Part shown: positions 9,778 to 19,507 of the stretch, one piece after another
Numbering within the stretch: position 1 is the stretch's first letter
Layout: every line of letters starts with the position of its first letter
Source: Cyanocohniella sp. LLY
GTDB taxonomy: Bacteria > Cyanobacteriota > Cyanobacteriia > Cyanobacteriales > Nostocaceae
Reading direction: 5' to 3'
NCBI GenBank assembly: GCA_022241785.1
Contig: JAKOMP010000012.1
Coordinates: 1-64,000, forward strand
Length of the DNA stretch: 64,000 nucleotides
The notes under the pieces: generated by a model
The model's input: only the letters and a program-made list of their open reading frames with translations
Databases searched by the model: none
What the model was told of the DNA's origin: nothing
Translations under genes and position numbers: made by a program

Positions 9778-10134
9778 ATGAGTACATTGTACGACAAAAT
9801 TGGTGGACAACCGACTATTGAAAAAGTGGTTGATGAGCTACACAAAAGCATCATGGCAGACAACAGTCTCAAACCCTTTTTCGCTAACACAGATATGGCC
9901 AAACAACGCGCTCATCAAGTTGCTTTCTTCTCTCTCATGTTTGAAGGGCCAAAGCAATACGGTGGTCGTTCTATGGACAAAACACACACAGGGATGAATC
10001 TCAATGACCAACACTTCGACGCTATTGTCAAGCATTTGAATGCCGCAATGGCTGCAAGTGGAGTGTCAGCAGAAGACACCAGCGCTGCCTTAACTCGCGT
10101 TTCCAGCTTAAAGGGCGCAATTCTCAACAAATAA
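9778..10134 (+). CDS. glbN: Cyanoglobin GlbN (truncated hemoglobin, group I)
   Basis: The 118-residue truncated hemoglobin begins MSTLYDKIGGQPTIEKVV. It has the TrHbI landmarks: B-helix/CD segment with FF pairs, and the proximal-His region MDKTHTGMNL. GlbN between nifU and nifH is known from Nostoc commune and Nostoc punctiforme, where the heme protein binds O2 with high affinity and is thought to scavenge or deliver O2 near nitrogenase or terminal oxidases. The start at 9778 follows a AAGGA ribosome-binding site; the in-frame ATG at 9748 is less likely. It is co-directional with the nif genes. Confidence 0.96.
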   Translation: MSTLYDKIGGQPTIEKVVDELHKSIMADNSLKPFFANTDMAKQRAHQVAFFSLMFEGPKQYGGRSMDKTHTGMNLNDQHFDAIVKHLNAAMAASGVSAEDTSAALTRVSSLKGAILNK

Positions 10135-10211
10135 GGACTTCTGCATTGATTGACGGATAACTATCTCAAGTCCTCCTTTATTTTCTCCCCATATTTGTAA
10201 AGTGTGTAATT

Positions 10212-10232
10212 CCTTTGTCATTTGCTTGACAA

Positions 10233-10242
<10 letters not shown>
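10212..10242 (+). promoter_or_regulatory. 13-bp stem-loop in the nifH leader
   Basis: The left arm CCTTTGTCATTTG pairs with the right arm CAAGTGGCAAAGG across a 5-base loop, with two G-U wobbles. No T-run follows, so it is unlikely to be a simple terminator. It could be an RNA-processing or mRNA-stabilising hairpin about 190 nt before nifH. Confidence 0.7.
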
Positions 10243-11313
<1,071 letters not shown>

Positions 11314-11396
11314 TAATACTGTACGTAGCACAAGGAAAAAGGAAGAATTTTATATTTGACCTTTGACCTTCACCAATGATCTCCCCCTAATCCTAG

Positions 11397-11415
11397 AGGG
11401 GACTCTCAGTCCCCT
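11397..11415 (+). promoter_or_regulatory. Perfect 8-bp stem-loop between nifH and nifD
   Basis: AGGGGACT and AGTCCCCT flank a CTC loop. It lies in the 135-bp nifH-nifD gap and has no T-run after it. A similar intercistronic hairpin would be expected to stabilise the upstream nifH transcript or give partial termination, which would explain excess NifH over NifD. Confidence 0.75.
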
Positions 11416-11448
11416 ATTCCCAGATCCTTACGAATTAGAGAGGCTAAA

Positions 11449-12831
11449 ATGACACCTCCAGAAAACAACAAGATTGTTGAAGAAAGAAAAGAACTCATTA
11501 AAGAAGTTCTAGACGCTTACCCAGATAAAGCTAAGAAAAAACGCGAAAAGCACTTAAACGTATTTGAAGAAGGTAAGAGCGATTGCGGCGTTAAATCTAA
11601 CGTCAAATCCCTTCCTGGTGTAATGACCTCTCGTGGTTGTGCTTATGCAGGTTCCAAGGGTGTGGTTTGGGGTCCTATTAAGGACATGATCCACATCAGT
11701 CACGGGCCTGTTGGTTGCGGTTACTGGTCTTGGTCTGGTCGTCGTAACTACTACAGTGGTACTACAGGTATTGATACCTTTGGTACTATGGACTTCACCT
11801 CTGATTTCCAAGAAAGAGACATCGTTTTTGGTGGTGACAAGAAACTACTGAAACTGATCCAAGAATTGGATGGCCTCTTCCCTCTGAACCGTGGTGTATC
11901 CATTCAATCTGAATGTCCCATCGGTCTAATTGGTGATGACATCGAAGCTGTAGCTCGCAAGGCTGCAAAAGAAATTGATAAGCCAGTTGTTCCAGTTCGT
12001 TGCGAAGGTTTCCGGGGTGTTTCCCAATCTTTGGGTCACCACATCGCTAACGACATGATTCGTGACTGGGTATTCCCCAGAGCTGATAAAGCTAAAGCTG
12101 ATGGTTCACTGAAGTTTGATTCTACTCCTTATGATGTAGCAATCATTGGCGACTACAACATTGGTGGTGATGCTTGGGCGAGCCGTATCCTTCTAGAAGA
12201 AATTGGTTTGCGTGTAGTTGCTCAGTGGTCTGGTGATGGTACTATCAACGAAATGTTGATGACCCCCAACGTGAAGATGAACCTCATCCACTGTTACCGG
12301 TCGATGAACTACATCAGTCGTCACATGGAAGAAAAATATGGTATTCCCTGGTTGGAATACAACTTCTTCGGTCCTACCAAGATTGCTGAATCCCTACGGG
12401 AAATTGCTTCTAAGTTTGACGAAAAAATCCAAGCAAACGCTGAGAAGGTAATTGCCAAGTATCAGCCGACAATGGATGCGATCGTTACCAAGTATCGCCC
12501 CCGTTTAGAGGGTAAGACTGTCGCTATGATGGTTGGTGGTCTACGTCCTCGTCACGTTGTCCCAGCTTTCCTAGACTTGGGCATGAAGATGATTGGTACT
12601 GGTTATGAGTTCGCTCATAATGACGACTACAAACGTACCACTCACTACATCGAAAACGGCACCATTGTTTATGACGATGTTACCGCTTACGAATTCGAGG
12701 AGTTTATCAAAGCCCTCAAGCCTGACCTTGTAGCTTCTGGTGTGAAAGAGAAGTACGTCTTCCAAAAAATGGGTCTACCTTTCCGTCAAATGCACTCTTG
12801 GGATTACTCCGAGCTTGATTATGGGGTTTGA
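11449..12831 (+). CDS. nifD: Nitrogenase MoFe protein alpha subunit NifD, 5' part only (interrupted)
   Basis: NifD carries FeMo-co and half of the P-cluster. P-cluster ligands Cys64, Cys90 and Cys156 and the FeMo-co ligands Cys282 (IHCYRS) and His449 (MHSWDYS) are all present. The protein is normal to Ser454, then six foreign residues (ELDYGV) and a stop replace the conserved C-terminal tail (normally GPYHG... and about 35 more residues). The break coincides with GGATTACTCCG, the recombination repeat of the nifD element of heterocystous cyanobacteria. As in vegetative cells of those strains, this gene would become functional only after excision joins it to the missing 3' part. Confidence 0.95.
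   Translation: MTPPENNKIVEERKELIKEVLDAYPDKAKKKREKHLNVFEEGKSDCGVKSNVKSLPGVMTSRGCAYAGSKGVVWGPIKDMIHISHGPVGCGYWSWSGRRNYYSGTTGIDTFGTMDFTSDFQERDIVFGGDKKLLKLIQELDGLFPLNRGVSIQSECPIGLIGDDIEAVARKAAKEIDKPVVPVRCEGFRGVSQSLGHHIANDMIRDWVFPRADKAKADGSLKFDSTPYDVAIIGDYNIGGDAWASRILLEEIGLRVVAQWSGDGTINEMLMTPNVKMNLIHCYRSMNYISRHMEEKYGIPWLEYNFFGPTKIAESLREIASKFDEKIQANAEKVIAKYQPTMDAIVTKYRPRLEGKTVAMMVGGLRPRHVVPAFLDLGMKMIGTGYEFAHNDDYKRTTHYIENGTIVYDDVTAYEFEEFIKALKPDLVASGVKEKYVFQKMGLPFRQMHSWDYSELDYGV
12801..12811 (+). other. nifD-element border repeat (XisA-type recombination site)
   Basis: GGATTACTCCG matches the 11-bp direct repeat known to border the Anabaena nifD element. It lies at the point where the NifD reading frame leaves the family. 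One copy is seen. The second copy, the recombinase gene and the 3' half of nifD were not found up to position 64000. Confidence 0.9.
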
Positions 12832-13143
12832 AAGGTAAGAGGTGTCTGCTTTTTTAGCTGTGGGAGAAAAAAAGAGTCTATTTCTAGCCTAAATGCGAGT
12901 TTTAGAATATCTAGGAACAATATATTTTTGCGTCTTGATGCAATATAACTCTTATGGGAACTGGTTTTTGGGTTTTGCTGAATTTTATTTAAATTAAAAC
13001 TGTAAATTGAAATACTTTGTTAAATGATATTTTTTAGATTAAAACAGGCGATCGCTTTCACTTAACAATATGATGATTGAGGAATGGGGGTGTGATTAGC
13101 AAAAGCAAGAATAATTCATCTGGGGTATCTCAAACCTAAATTT

Positions 13144-13224
13144 GCTTTAACGGGGCGCTTGAACTGCTGCAAACAGCCTTTACAATAGACCTTTCGGCAG
13201 TCCGCTCCAAGCGAATTGTTATAC
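13144..13224 (-). repeat. Integron attC-like site downstream of the 13245-13757 gene
   Basis: Read on the minus strand, GTATAAC (near R'' consensus RYYYAAC) begins at 13224 and GTTAAAG (near R' consensus GTTRRRY) ends at 13145. Between them, arms CGCTTG/CAAGCG and ACTGC/GCAGT are complementary, with extra unpaired bases in one arm as in real attC sites. The stretch TAACAATTCGCTTGGAGCGG resembles known cassette attC arms. The site starts 20 bp after the stop of the minus-strand gene, the normal position in a gene cassette. Each core departs from consensus at one base. Confidence 0.6.
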
Positions 13225-13244
13225 TGCGCTAACACCGAATGCCT

Positions 13245-13757
13245 TTACTTAATGCTGTTTTTGGAAGTTCTCTGTCCATACTCTTTCAAAGCAAGTTCTG
13301 CCCACTCATGCAGTGCAGATTTTTCTGAATGCGTATCAATCCACTTCTTTAGATCAAGAATCTGATCTCGAGCTTGAGAGTAATCGTAGGCAGGAATATA
13401 TTGCTTCTCAAAGCATATCAAGTACCACCAAATGAAAGTTTCACCAAATAACTCCGGAATTAACTCATTTTTAACTTGACCATACTTTATTGCAACCCAT
13501 AAGCGTTTATAAAAATTGATTACTTGCCATACATGAAATGATTCTTCAGGATATTTCTCATATATTTCATATAACATATCATTAGGGTTTTTCCTAATAA
13601 GCTGATCGGCTAGAATCCTTGATTTGTGAATGATATCACTGTTAAACTCACGATGAAAGGCAAAAGTTGCTTGCGATTTATTTTGATAGACATTTGCAAT
13701 CCAAGATATAAATCCTCCTACAATGGTTCCAAGAAGTGCAGCTAGAACCTCAGTCAT
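13245..13757 (-). CDS. Hypothetical membrane-anchored protein, possible integron cassette gene
   Basis: The 170-residue protein has one N-terminal membrane helix (about residues 4-22, LAALLGTIVGGFISWIANV) followed by a soluble, aromatic-rich helical region with no family I recognise. Its 3' end is 20 bp from an attC-like site, which suggests it arrived as a mobile cassette. It is the first gene inside the region bordered by the nifD recombination repeat. Confidence 0.6.
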   Translation of the reverse strand: MTEVLAALLGTIVGGFISWIANVYQNKSQATFAFHREFNSDIIHKSRILADQLIRKNPNDMLYEIYEKYPEESFHVWQVINFYKRLWVAIKYGQVKNELIPELFGETFIWWYLICFEKQYIPAYDYSQARDQILDLKKWIDTHSEKSALHEWAELALKEYGQRTSKNSIK

Positions 13758-13936
13758 AATGTTTAAGCCCTCAGCGAAATCAGTACTATCTACCTAATGA
13801 CCTCGAAATATTGTCTAAACTAACAGCTTCAAACCAGCTTAATAGTCTACATAGAATAATATACAGGAATTTTCCGTAACAAACTAGGCGAATATTCGAT
13901 GGGAGATGCGATCGCATTAAACTGTTAGTACCTCAA

Positions 13937-14000
13937 TTAACAATCCGGGTATTTGCTCAAATCCCAATGATTACGCGTTAACAGAACTAATTTACGAGAT
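13937..14000 (-). pseudogene. Remnant C-terminus of a PIN-domain (VapC-like) toxin
   Basis: The frame ends in RKLVLLTRNHWDLSKYPDC, which resembles the last strand and tail of VapC/PIN toxins (LLTRN.. pattern). Upstream codons lose resemblance at once, so only a fragment remains. It lies beside a complete toxin-antitoxin pair. Confidence 0.4.
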
Positions 14001-14110
14001 AGTGGGTAGGGGGAGCATCGTCGTAGACATCGCAACAACAGTCTACTTCTTTGCACCGCGATGTGAAGCTGTTCTAGACTTAGAAAGATGCTATGCAGTT
14101 TATAATTACC

Positions 14111-14362
14111 ATGAGCTATCACGATATTATTACAATTGAGCCGGACAAGCGAGGTGGTAAACCTTGTATTAGACGGATGCGAATTACCGTGTACGATGTT
14201 CTAGGGTGGTTGGCAGCTGGTATGTCTCATGAGGATATATTAGACGACTTCCCTGAATTAACAGAAGAAGACATTAGGGCAAGTCTAGAGTTTGCTGCTG
14301 ACCGTGAACATCGTTTAGTTGCCTCTCTACAAGACTCTAAGCGGACGGTAGGTGGTGTTTGA
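14111..14362 (+). CDS. DUF433 antitoxin (VapB45-like)
   Basis: The 83-residue DUF433 protein has ITIEPDKRGGKPCIRRMRITVYDVLGWLAAGMSHEDILDDFPELTEEDI, a winged helix-turn-helix typical of antitoxins paired with DUF5615 PIN-like toxins. The start is taken at ATG 14111 (MSYHD), the family norm, rather than at 14093. It overlaps the next gene by 4 bp (TTGA), so translation is coupled. Confidence 0.85.
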   Translation: MSYHDIITIEPDKRGGKPCIRRMRITVYDVLGWLAAGMSHEDILDDFPELTEEDIRASLEFAADREHRLVASLQDSKRTVGGV

Positions 14363-14691
14363 AGCTGCTTTTTGATCAAAATTTGAGTCGCAAGCTAGTA
14401 ACTCAATTAGCGGACGTTTTTCCTGATTCCAGTCACGTTCAGTTTCATGGGCTGGAAGTGAAGACTGATACCGCAATATGGGAATTTGCTAAAATCAATG
14501 ATTTTTGCATCGTCACTCAAGATGTAGACTTTGCCGAAAGAAGCCGCTTGTTAGGTTCTCCGCCTAAAGTTGTATGGCTACGTTGCGGAAATGCACCAAC
14601 AAAACAAGTTGAATCTCTACTTCGTTCTGGGGTGGAAGTAATTCAAAAGGTCTTGAATAATCCAAGTCTGCATTGTTTAGAATTGTACTAA
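14359..14691 (+). CDS. DUF5615 PIN-like toxin
   Basis: The 110-residue protein starts with TTG and has the DUF5615/Mut7-C-like PIN motif set: N-terminal LLFDQNLSRKL, central acidic TQDVDFAERS, and LRCGNAPT. Such proteins are predicted RNases acting as toxins neutralised by the upstream DUF433 partner. The overlap with that gene supports a two-gene operon. Confidence 0.85.
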   Translation: MKLLFDQNLSRKLVTQLADVFPDSSHVQFHGLEVKTDTAIWEFAKINDFCIVTQDVDFAERSRLLGSPPKVVWLRCGNAPTKQVESLLRSGVEVIQKVLNNPSLHCLELY

Positions 14692-14796
14692 AGCTTTGCA
14701 GGAGATGATCTGTGATATGGACAAGAAGTAGACCGTTGTAGCGATCGCTTGACAATAAACTAGGCGATCGCAAATTTGCTTTAAAACCCTGTCACG

Positions 14797-15213
14797 CTAG
14801 AACTCCCATACATGATCTGGATCATCGAGTGCTGCTTTCACAGTAGACAAATCAGCAAGGTTTTTGAAGGGACTGGATTTTGCCAATTCTACAATTGCAT
14901 TTAGTGCCAAGCCAAGCTGTTGATTATTACCGGAAGATACTGCTTGATCAACTACCTGAAAAAGTGAATGAAAGTTTTTAGCACGCTCATCAAAAGAATG
15001 TTCAAGATAACCAATTAATAAATCACGTTTTACATTAATTTCAGCAAGAGTAGTTTTTTCCCAAGCATCGATTTGACGGCGGTTAGTTTTCTCTTCTTCA
15101 GCTATTTGTAAGTATTCAGTCCATACCTGAACAATATCATTTAAACATTGGATAGGACTAGAGAATGCTTCAACGCCCTAGACAAAATTAATCGGTGACT
15201 TTTTACTTACCAT
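14797..15213 (-). pseudogene. Hypothetical gene with an early in-frame stop codon
   Basis: An ATG at 15213-15211 opens a frame that meets TAG at 15180-15178 (codon 12) and then stays open for 125 codons to a second stop at 14799-14797. The protein after the stop is coherent and helical (NDIVQVWTEYLQIAEEEKTNRRQ, HSLFQVVDQAVSSG, ALDDPDHVWEF). A single CAG-to-TAG change would explain the break. It starts 7 bp after the end of the gene at 15221, so the two were an operon. No function is recognised. Confidence 0.65.
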
Positions 15214-15220
15214 ATATTCT

Positions 15221-15789
15221 TTAAATGGAACGGTACTTTGCCTTTAACCCTGCTGTATTTTGATTTAGATTGCCCTCAGTATCTAGAACTGGAGTTTTCA
15301 TAATTTCGGCTAATGCCTTAATTAAAAGTGCGACTTGTTGAAATTTTACTGCATCTCGCTCACGCACAAAAGGTTTTGACTCAAGCTCTATCAAACCCTC
15401 AATCGCTTTATTATTTAAGGTTTGTACAATATCTTTTAGCTCTGTGATTCGCCGTTGTACTTGTCCAAGAAAATTCTCAAATGCATCAAGTTTTGCGATT
15501 TCAGTATTTGCTTTCGCTTCGTAATTACGCGCCTCAGTCAAAGCTTTTTCGCCTTGTCCGCCTAAAACAAAACCACCAATCATTAAGGCGGGCCCTACTG
15601 CAATTCCACCTAAGACAAGAGTCCCTAACGCCATACCACCACCACCGGCTGCTAAGGAACCACCACCTAGCCATGCAAGAGTAGCATTCCAAGCAGCAGC
15701 ACCACTAAGTCCACCAATTGCTGCTCCAGTACTCGCTGTACCAAAAAGTCCCACAAGAGCTACTGTACCTTGACCTGCTGCGTATGCTT
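15221..15789 (-). pseudogene. C-terminal remnant of a Gly-rich membrane-associated hypothetical protein
   Basis: The readable frame begins after a stop at about 15792 with SEKKAYAAGQGTVALVG. It continues through a Gly/Ala-rich hydrophobic segment (TASTGAAIGGLSGAAAWNA, LGGGSLAAGGG) into a helical C-terminal domain ending KAKYRSI. Related cyanobacterial and other bacterial proteins, as I recall them, have a longer N-terminal coiled-coil, which is missing. A GTG at 15754 would give 177 residues but removes part of the conserved block. It is therefore probably a 5'-truncated gene. Confidence 0.55.
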
Positions 15790-16036
15790 TTTTTTCAGAT
15801 ATTATTCACAACTTTGATGCATATAATAATTAAATGAAAATGAGAGCGATCGCTTGATAGAACATGAAGCATAGAGTGTGCGATCGCCCTTAAAAAATCC
15901 AAGCATTGGTTGTCTCCTAGTGCAGCACCAGATTTTGAGAGTTCATCTAAACTTCATGGGCGGGCAGTTTAATTGATCTTTTATGTTTAAACTTATGGGA
16001 ATAATAGATCAACTGGGTTGAGCAACATGGTTATCT

Positions 16037-18238
16037 ATGGATCGAACACCTCCTAATTCTAAGTCTTGTGCTTGTCGCCATGTGAAACGTTGCCGTGCTA
16101 AAGAAGCTGGCAAGCTTTTTCTCTGGTTTCCCATTCCCCATACTTTGAAAAAGGTCACTTCCTATTTGCAGCAGTTTGCCCTCAAGTATGAACTGATGCC
16201 AGATCGTCCTGGTCTCAGTTTGGATTGTAGATCTGGACAGGCCCCAGAAATTGCTCGTAACCTAGCTCGACTCCTAGCACCGAGAGAATTAAGAGAAACG
16301 CAAGTCCTTTTTCTTCGCGGCGCTATCCAGCCTCAACTTCAGGATTTTAGTGATATTACCTCATTACACCGCTTCATTAAGTTAAGCCAGTCAGATTGGC
16401 TGGTGGAAATGCTGAACAAGGAACGATTCACCAGTTACTTCCAACCAATTGTCTCAATTAAAGATACATCGCAGATATATGGCTATGAATCGCTTTTGCG
16501 GGGACTGGATGAACAAGGAAATTTAGTACCACCAGTCCCCCTATTTGAGTTAGCTACTGAGTCCGGACTTTTACCCCAACTTGACCAAATTGCCCGTCTT
16601 AGTACTATCACTCAAGTAAGCAGCCATCAATTACAGGGGCATATCTTCATTAATTTTGCACCAACGGCACTTTATGACCCGGCTTTTTGCTTACGTAGTA
16701 CAGTTGAAGCCATAGATCGCGCAGGTATTTCCCATGAAAGAATAGTCTTTGAAGTTATGGAGTCAGATAATCCCCAAGATTTGGCTCACCTTAAAGCAGT
16801 ACTGCAATACTACCGGGATAGTGGGTTCTTAGTTGCTCTTGATGATTTTGGTTCTGGCTATTCTAGCCTTAATTTGCTGCATCAGTTACGCCCAGACTTT
16901 ATTAAATTGGACATGGAATTAATTCGAGATGTGCATCAAGATTTGTACAAAGCTTCCATTACCGAAAAGATTTTAGAAATTGCTCAAAAGTTAAAAATCC
17001 AGACTGTTGCAGAAGGTATTGAGTGCATTCAAGAACTAAACTGGTTGCGAGAAAGAGGGGCTACATATGCTCAAGGTTATTTGATTGCTAAACCTAGTGC
17101 TGTACCTGTTATTGCTACTCTTAACTTTGATCAAGTTTCGTTTTCTAGTGAACCAGTTCAACAACAAGTTCAACATCAAAGCGAAGCCGAGCGCATTGTG
17201 GCTGCGGTAACTCAGCGTATCCGCCAATCGTTGGAATTAGATTATATCTTGCAAACCACAGCAGATGAGGTGCGACAACTGTTTGCTGTAGACCGAGTAG
17301 TTATCTATCAGTTTGAGCCAGATTGGAGTGGGATGGTGGCTGTCGAATCGGTAGTCACAGCGTGCATCTCTATTTTGGGATTTCATGTGATGGATACCTG
17401 CTTTCAATCCACTCGTGCAGATTACTACCAGCAAGGTAATACTAGAGCAATAGAGAACATTGAAACTGCAAATTTATCGCCTTGTCACGTTGAACTGCTG
17501 CGGAGGTTGCAAATTCGGGCTAACTTGGTTGTTCCTATCTTGCAGCAAGAACGTTTGTGGGGACTATTGATTGCTCACCAATGCAGTCATCCTAGACAAT
17601 GGCAGCAATCGGAAGTTAACTTGTTTAGCCAGTTAGCGAGTCAAGCGGCGATCGCAATTCAACAATCAGAACTTTACCATCAATTACAACAAGCAAATCA
17701 AGAATTACAACGCCTTGCAGCTTCTGATGGTTTAACTCTAGTGGCAAATCGGCGTTGCTTTGATGATACTCTGAATCTGGAATGGCAAAGATTAGCGCGA
17801 GAGCAAGCCTTTCTATCTGTGATTTTATGTGATGTTGATTATTTTAAACTTTACAACGATACACATGGGCATTTAGCAGGAGATGATGCACTACGAAATG
17901 TGGCGACAGTGATTTCTCAGACTGTGAAACGTCCTACTGATTTAGTGGCTCGATATGGTGGGGAAGAATTTGCTGTGATTTTACCAAATACTAATGCTGA
18001 AGGTGCGATCGCTGTTGCTAGAAATATTCAAACTAATATGAATGCATTATTGTTGCCTCATCCCAGTTCTCAGGTTAGTCAATTTATCACCCTCAGTCTT
18101 GGGGTTGCAACCACCATTCCCCAAAGCCAATCATCTCCTGAAACCTTAATTGCTGCTGCTGACCAGGGACTCTACCAGGCAAAAGCACAAGGCAGAAATT
18201 GTGTGGTGCAGATTAATTGCAAAGATACGGACACTTAA
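16037..18238 (+). CDS. EAL - DXCF cyanobacteriochrome GAF - GGDEF protein (bifunctional c-di-GMP enzyme)
   Basis: In order, the 733-residue protein has an undefined N-terminus, an EAL domain at about residues 125-370 (ESLLR 151-155, DDFG 269-272, AEGIE 325-329; catalytic residues present), a GAF domain at about 395-555, and a GGDEF domain at about 570-725 with intact GGEEF (641-645). The GAF domain has the canonical bilin Cys483-His484 and a DXCF motif (DTCF, Cys455), 28 residues apart, the spacing of DXCF cyanobacteriochromes such as TePixJ. It should therefore be a blue/green-type photoreceptor controlling c-di-GMP synthesis or breakdown. Photochemistry is inferred; the motifs are seen. It is monocistronic. 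Confidence 0.88.
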   Translation: MDRTPPNSKSCACRHVKRCRAKEAGKLFLWFPIPHTLKKVTSYLQQFALKYELMPDRPGLSLDCRSGQAPEIARNLARLLAPRELRETQVLFLRGAIQPQLQDFSDITSLHRFIKLSQSDWLVEMLNKERFTSYFQPIVSIKDTSQIYGYESLLRGLDEQGNLVPPVPLFELATESGLLPQLDQIARLSTITQVSSHQLQGHIFINFAPTALYDPAFCLRSTVEAIDRAGISHERIVFEVMESDNPQDLAHLKAVLQYYRDSGFLVALDDFGSGYSSLNLLHQLRPDFIKLDMELIRDVHQDLYKASITEKILEIAQKLKIQTVAEGIECIQELNWLRERGATYAQGYLIAKPSAVPVIATLNFDQVSFSSEPVQQQVQHQSEAERIVAAVTQRIRQSLELDYILQTTADEVRQLFAVDRVVIYQFEPDWSGMVAVESVVTACISILGFHVMDTCFQSTRADYYQQGNTRAIENIETANLSPCHVELLRRLQIRANLVVPILQQERLWGLLIAHQCSHPRQWQQSEVNLFSQLASQAAIAIQQSELYHQLQQANQELQRLAASDGLTLVANRRCFDDTLNLEWQRLAREQAFLSVILCDVDYFKLYNDTHGHLAGDDALRNVATVISQTVKRPTDLVARYGGEEFAVILPNTNAEGAIAVARNIQTNMNALLLPHPSSQVSQFITLSLGVATTIPQSQSSPETLIAAADQGLYQAKAQGRNCVVQINCKDTDT

Positions 18239-18461
18239 AAAGGAATTTTATTCTCTAAAAATGCTCAAGGTTTGTCATGAAATATATTTACTGATTGTAC
18301 ATTATGTTTCACAGCGATTACATTTTTATCCTCACGAAAAAGCTTTAGTCTGTTTGTGAGAATTACAAAAAAAGGTATTTGGAGATAACCTATAAATATC
18401 TGGCGCTGACATGCCAACGCTAAAAATTTTGGGTAAAATTAGCAACGTCAGATATCAGAGT

Positions 18462-19040
18462 TCAGTCGGGGAAAGCCACACCAGTCATGGGGTCACGGAT
18501 ATACAACCCTAGTGTGAGACTACGCATCACCTCATCCCAAACCGGTGTAAGTTGTTCTGCTTGATCTGCCCAATAATCAAAGGTAATCAAGCATTGAACA
18601 TTTGACCCCAAACCCACGCAAGTCCGCGAAAACGCTTCCCGTGGTTCTTCTTGAGTATCAATAAACTTAATCTCTGTCCAGACAATTTTAGCCGTTTGGC
18701 GCTTGACGCTCATAATCTCTCCCCTGGCAATGACGTTGCGCTCGTCTTCATCCATAATTTTCTTCAAAGTGGATTTTAGCGGAAAGAGGCTCCAGTCACG
18801 GGGTGGTAGAGGATTGAAAGATACTTCCAAGCAGCAATCATCTTTGGGCGGTTTTTGATCGCGGAACTTGAAAGATTTTTCTTGTGGCTCAAAAAACCAA
18901 TTATGGGGAACATTGAAGCGAACAGCCCCGCGATTGGCTACAAAAATCTTGTAGCCTGATGGAGATTCCCAGCGATGGTCAGGCTTTAGTTCAAGCGTTT
19001 CTTTAATCCACTGGAGATTGCTTTTTTTACGCTTTGCCAT
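18462..19040 (-). CDS. Conserved cyanobacterial hypothetical protein
   Basis: The 192-residue soluble protein begins with a basic segment (MAKRKKSNLQWIKE). The body is a likely alpha/beta fold with PSGYKIFVANRGAVRFNVPHNW and a C-terminal VWDEVMRSLTLGLYIRDP. The pattern FNVPHNW...LEVSFNPLP recalls proteins of the DUF1795/PsbP-like kind, but the match is weak and I do not assign it. No operon partner. Confidence 0.6.
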   Translation of the reverse strand: MAKRKKSNLQWIKETLELKPDHRWESPSGYKIFVANRGAVRFNVPHNWFFEPQEKSFKFRDQKPPKDDCCLEVSFNPLPPRDWSLFPLKSTLKKIMDEDERNVIARGEIMSVKRQTAKIVWTEIKFIDTQEEPREAFSRTCVGLGSNVQCLITFDYWADQAEQLTPVWDEVMRSLTLGLYIRDPMTGVAFPD

Positions 19041-19507
19041 AGTATTTTTACTAGTCTGCTGAAAATTGCGTAGGCGAACTTGTGGTAGACATCGCTTAAA
19101 TTGTGTTGTAGGCGATCGCCCACTTTGTCAATGGTACCAAAAAATTGCTATGAGGCTAGCTAGCCTGATGGTCAGTTCTGCGCTACGTCAATCGATTTTC
19201 TCTTGCTTGCTCTTTCTTACTCTATTAAATGTATTTTTTCAAAGACTTAATACGTTTTGTTACTTACAGATGAGTGCAATATCGATTACTAGTGAAGTCG
19301 ATTTTTTGCAATGTTATAGTGCTAATTTTTCTGGGAAAGCTAAATTTAACTTTCTGTATTTCTCATTCCCACGGCTTAATGCAAGATATCAACCTCCCAC
19401 GGGCGCAGTTTTCGTTTCCGCAAAATATCAAAACAACACATAATAATTTCCCGTTTTTTGTTTTTTTTATTTTGAAATTTTTAACCCATTTTTAGATAAG
19501 GTTTTTT
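19041..19507. other. Gene-free leader upstream of the histidine kinase
   Basis: AT-rich intergenic DNA with one HIP1 site near 19112. Overlapping frames here give Phe/Leu-rich products without family signals. It presumably carries the promoter for the kinase at 19508. Confidence 0.5.

Noticed and set aside
19066-19495. Two overlapping plus-strand frames before the histidine kinase
   Set aside because: Leu/Phe-rich with no known domain and no ribosome-binding site; treated as intergenic DNA.
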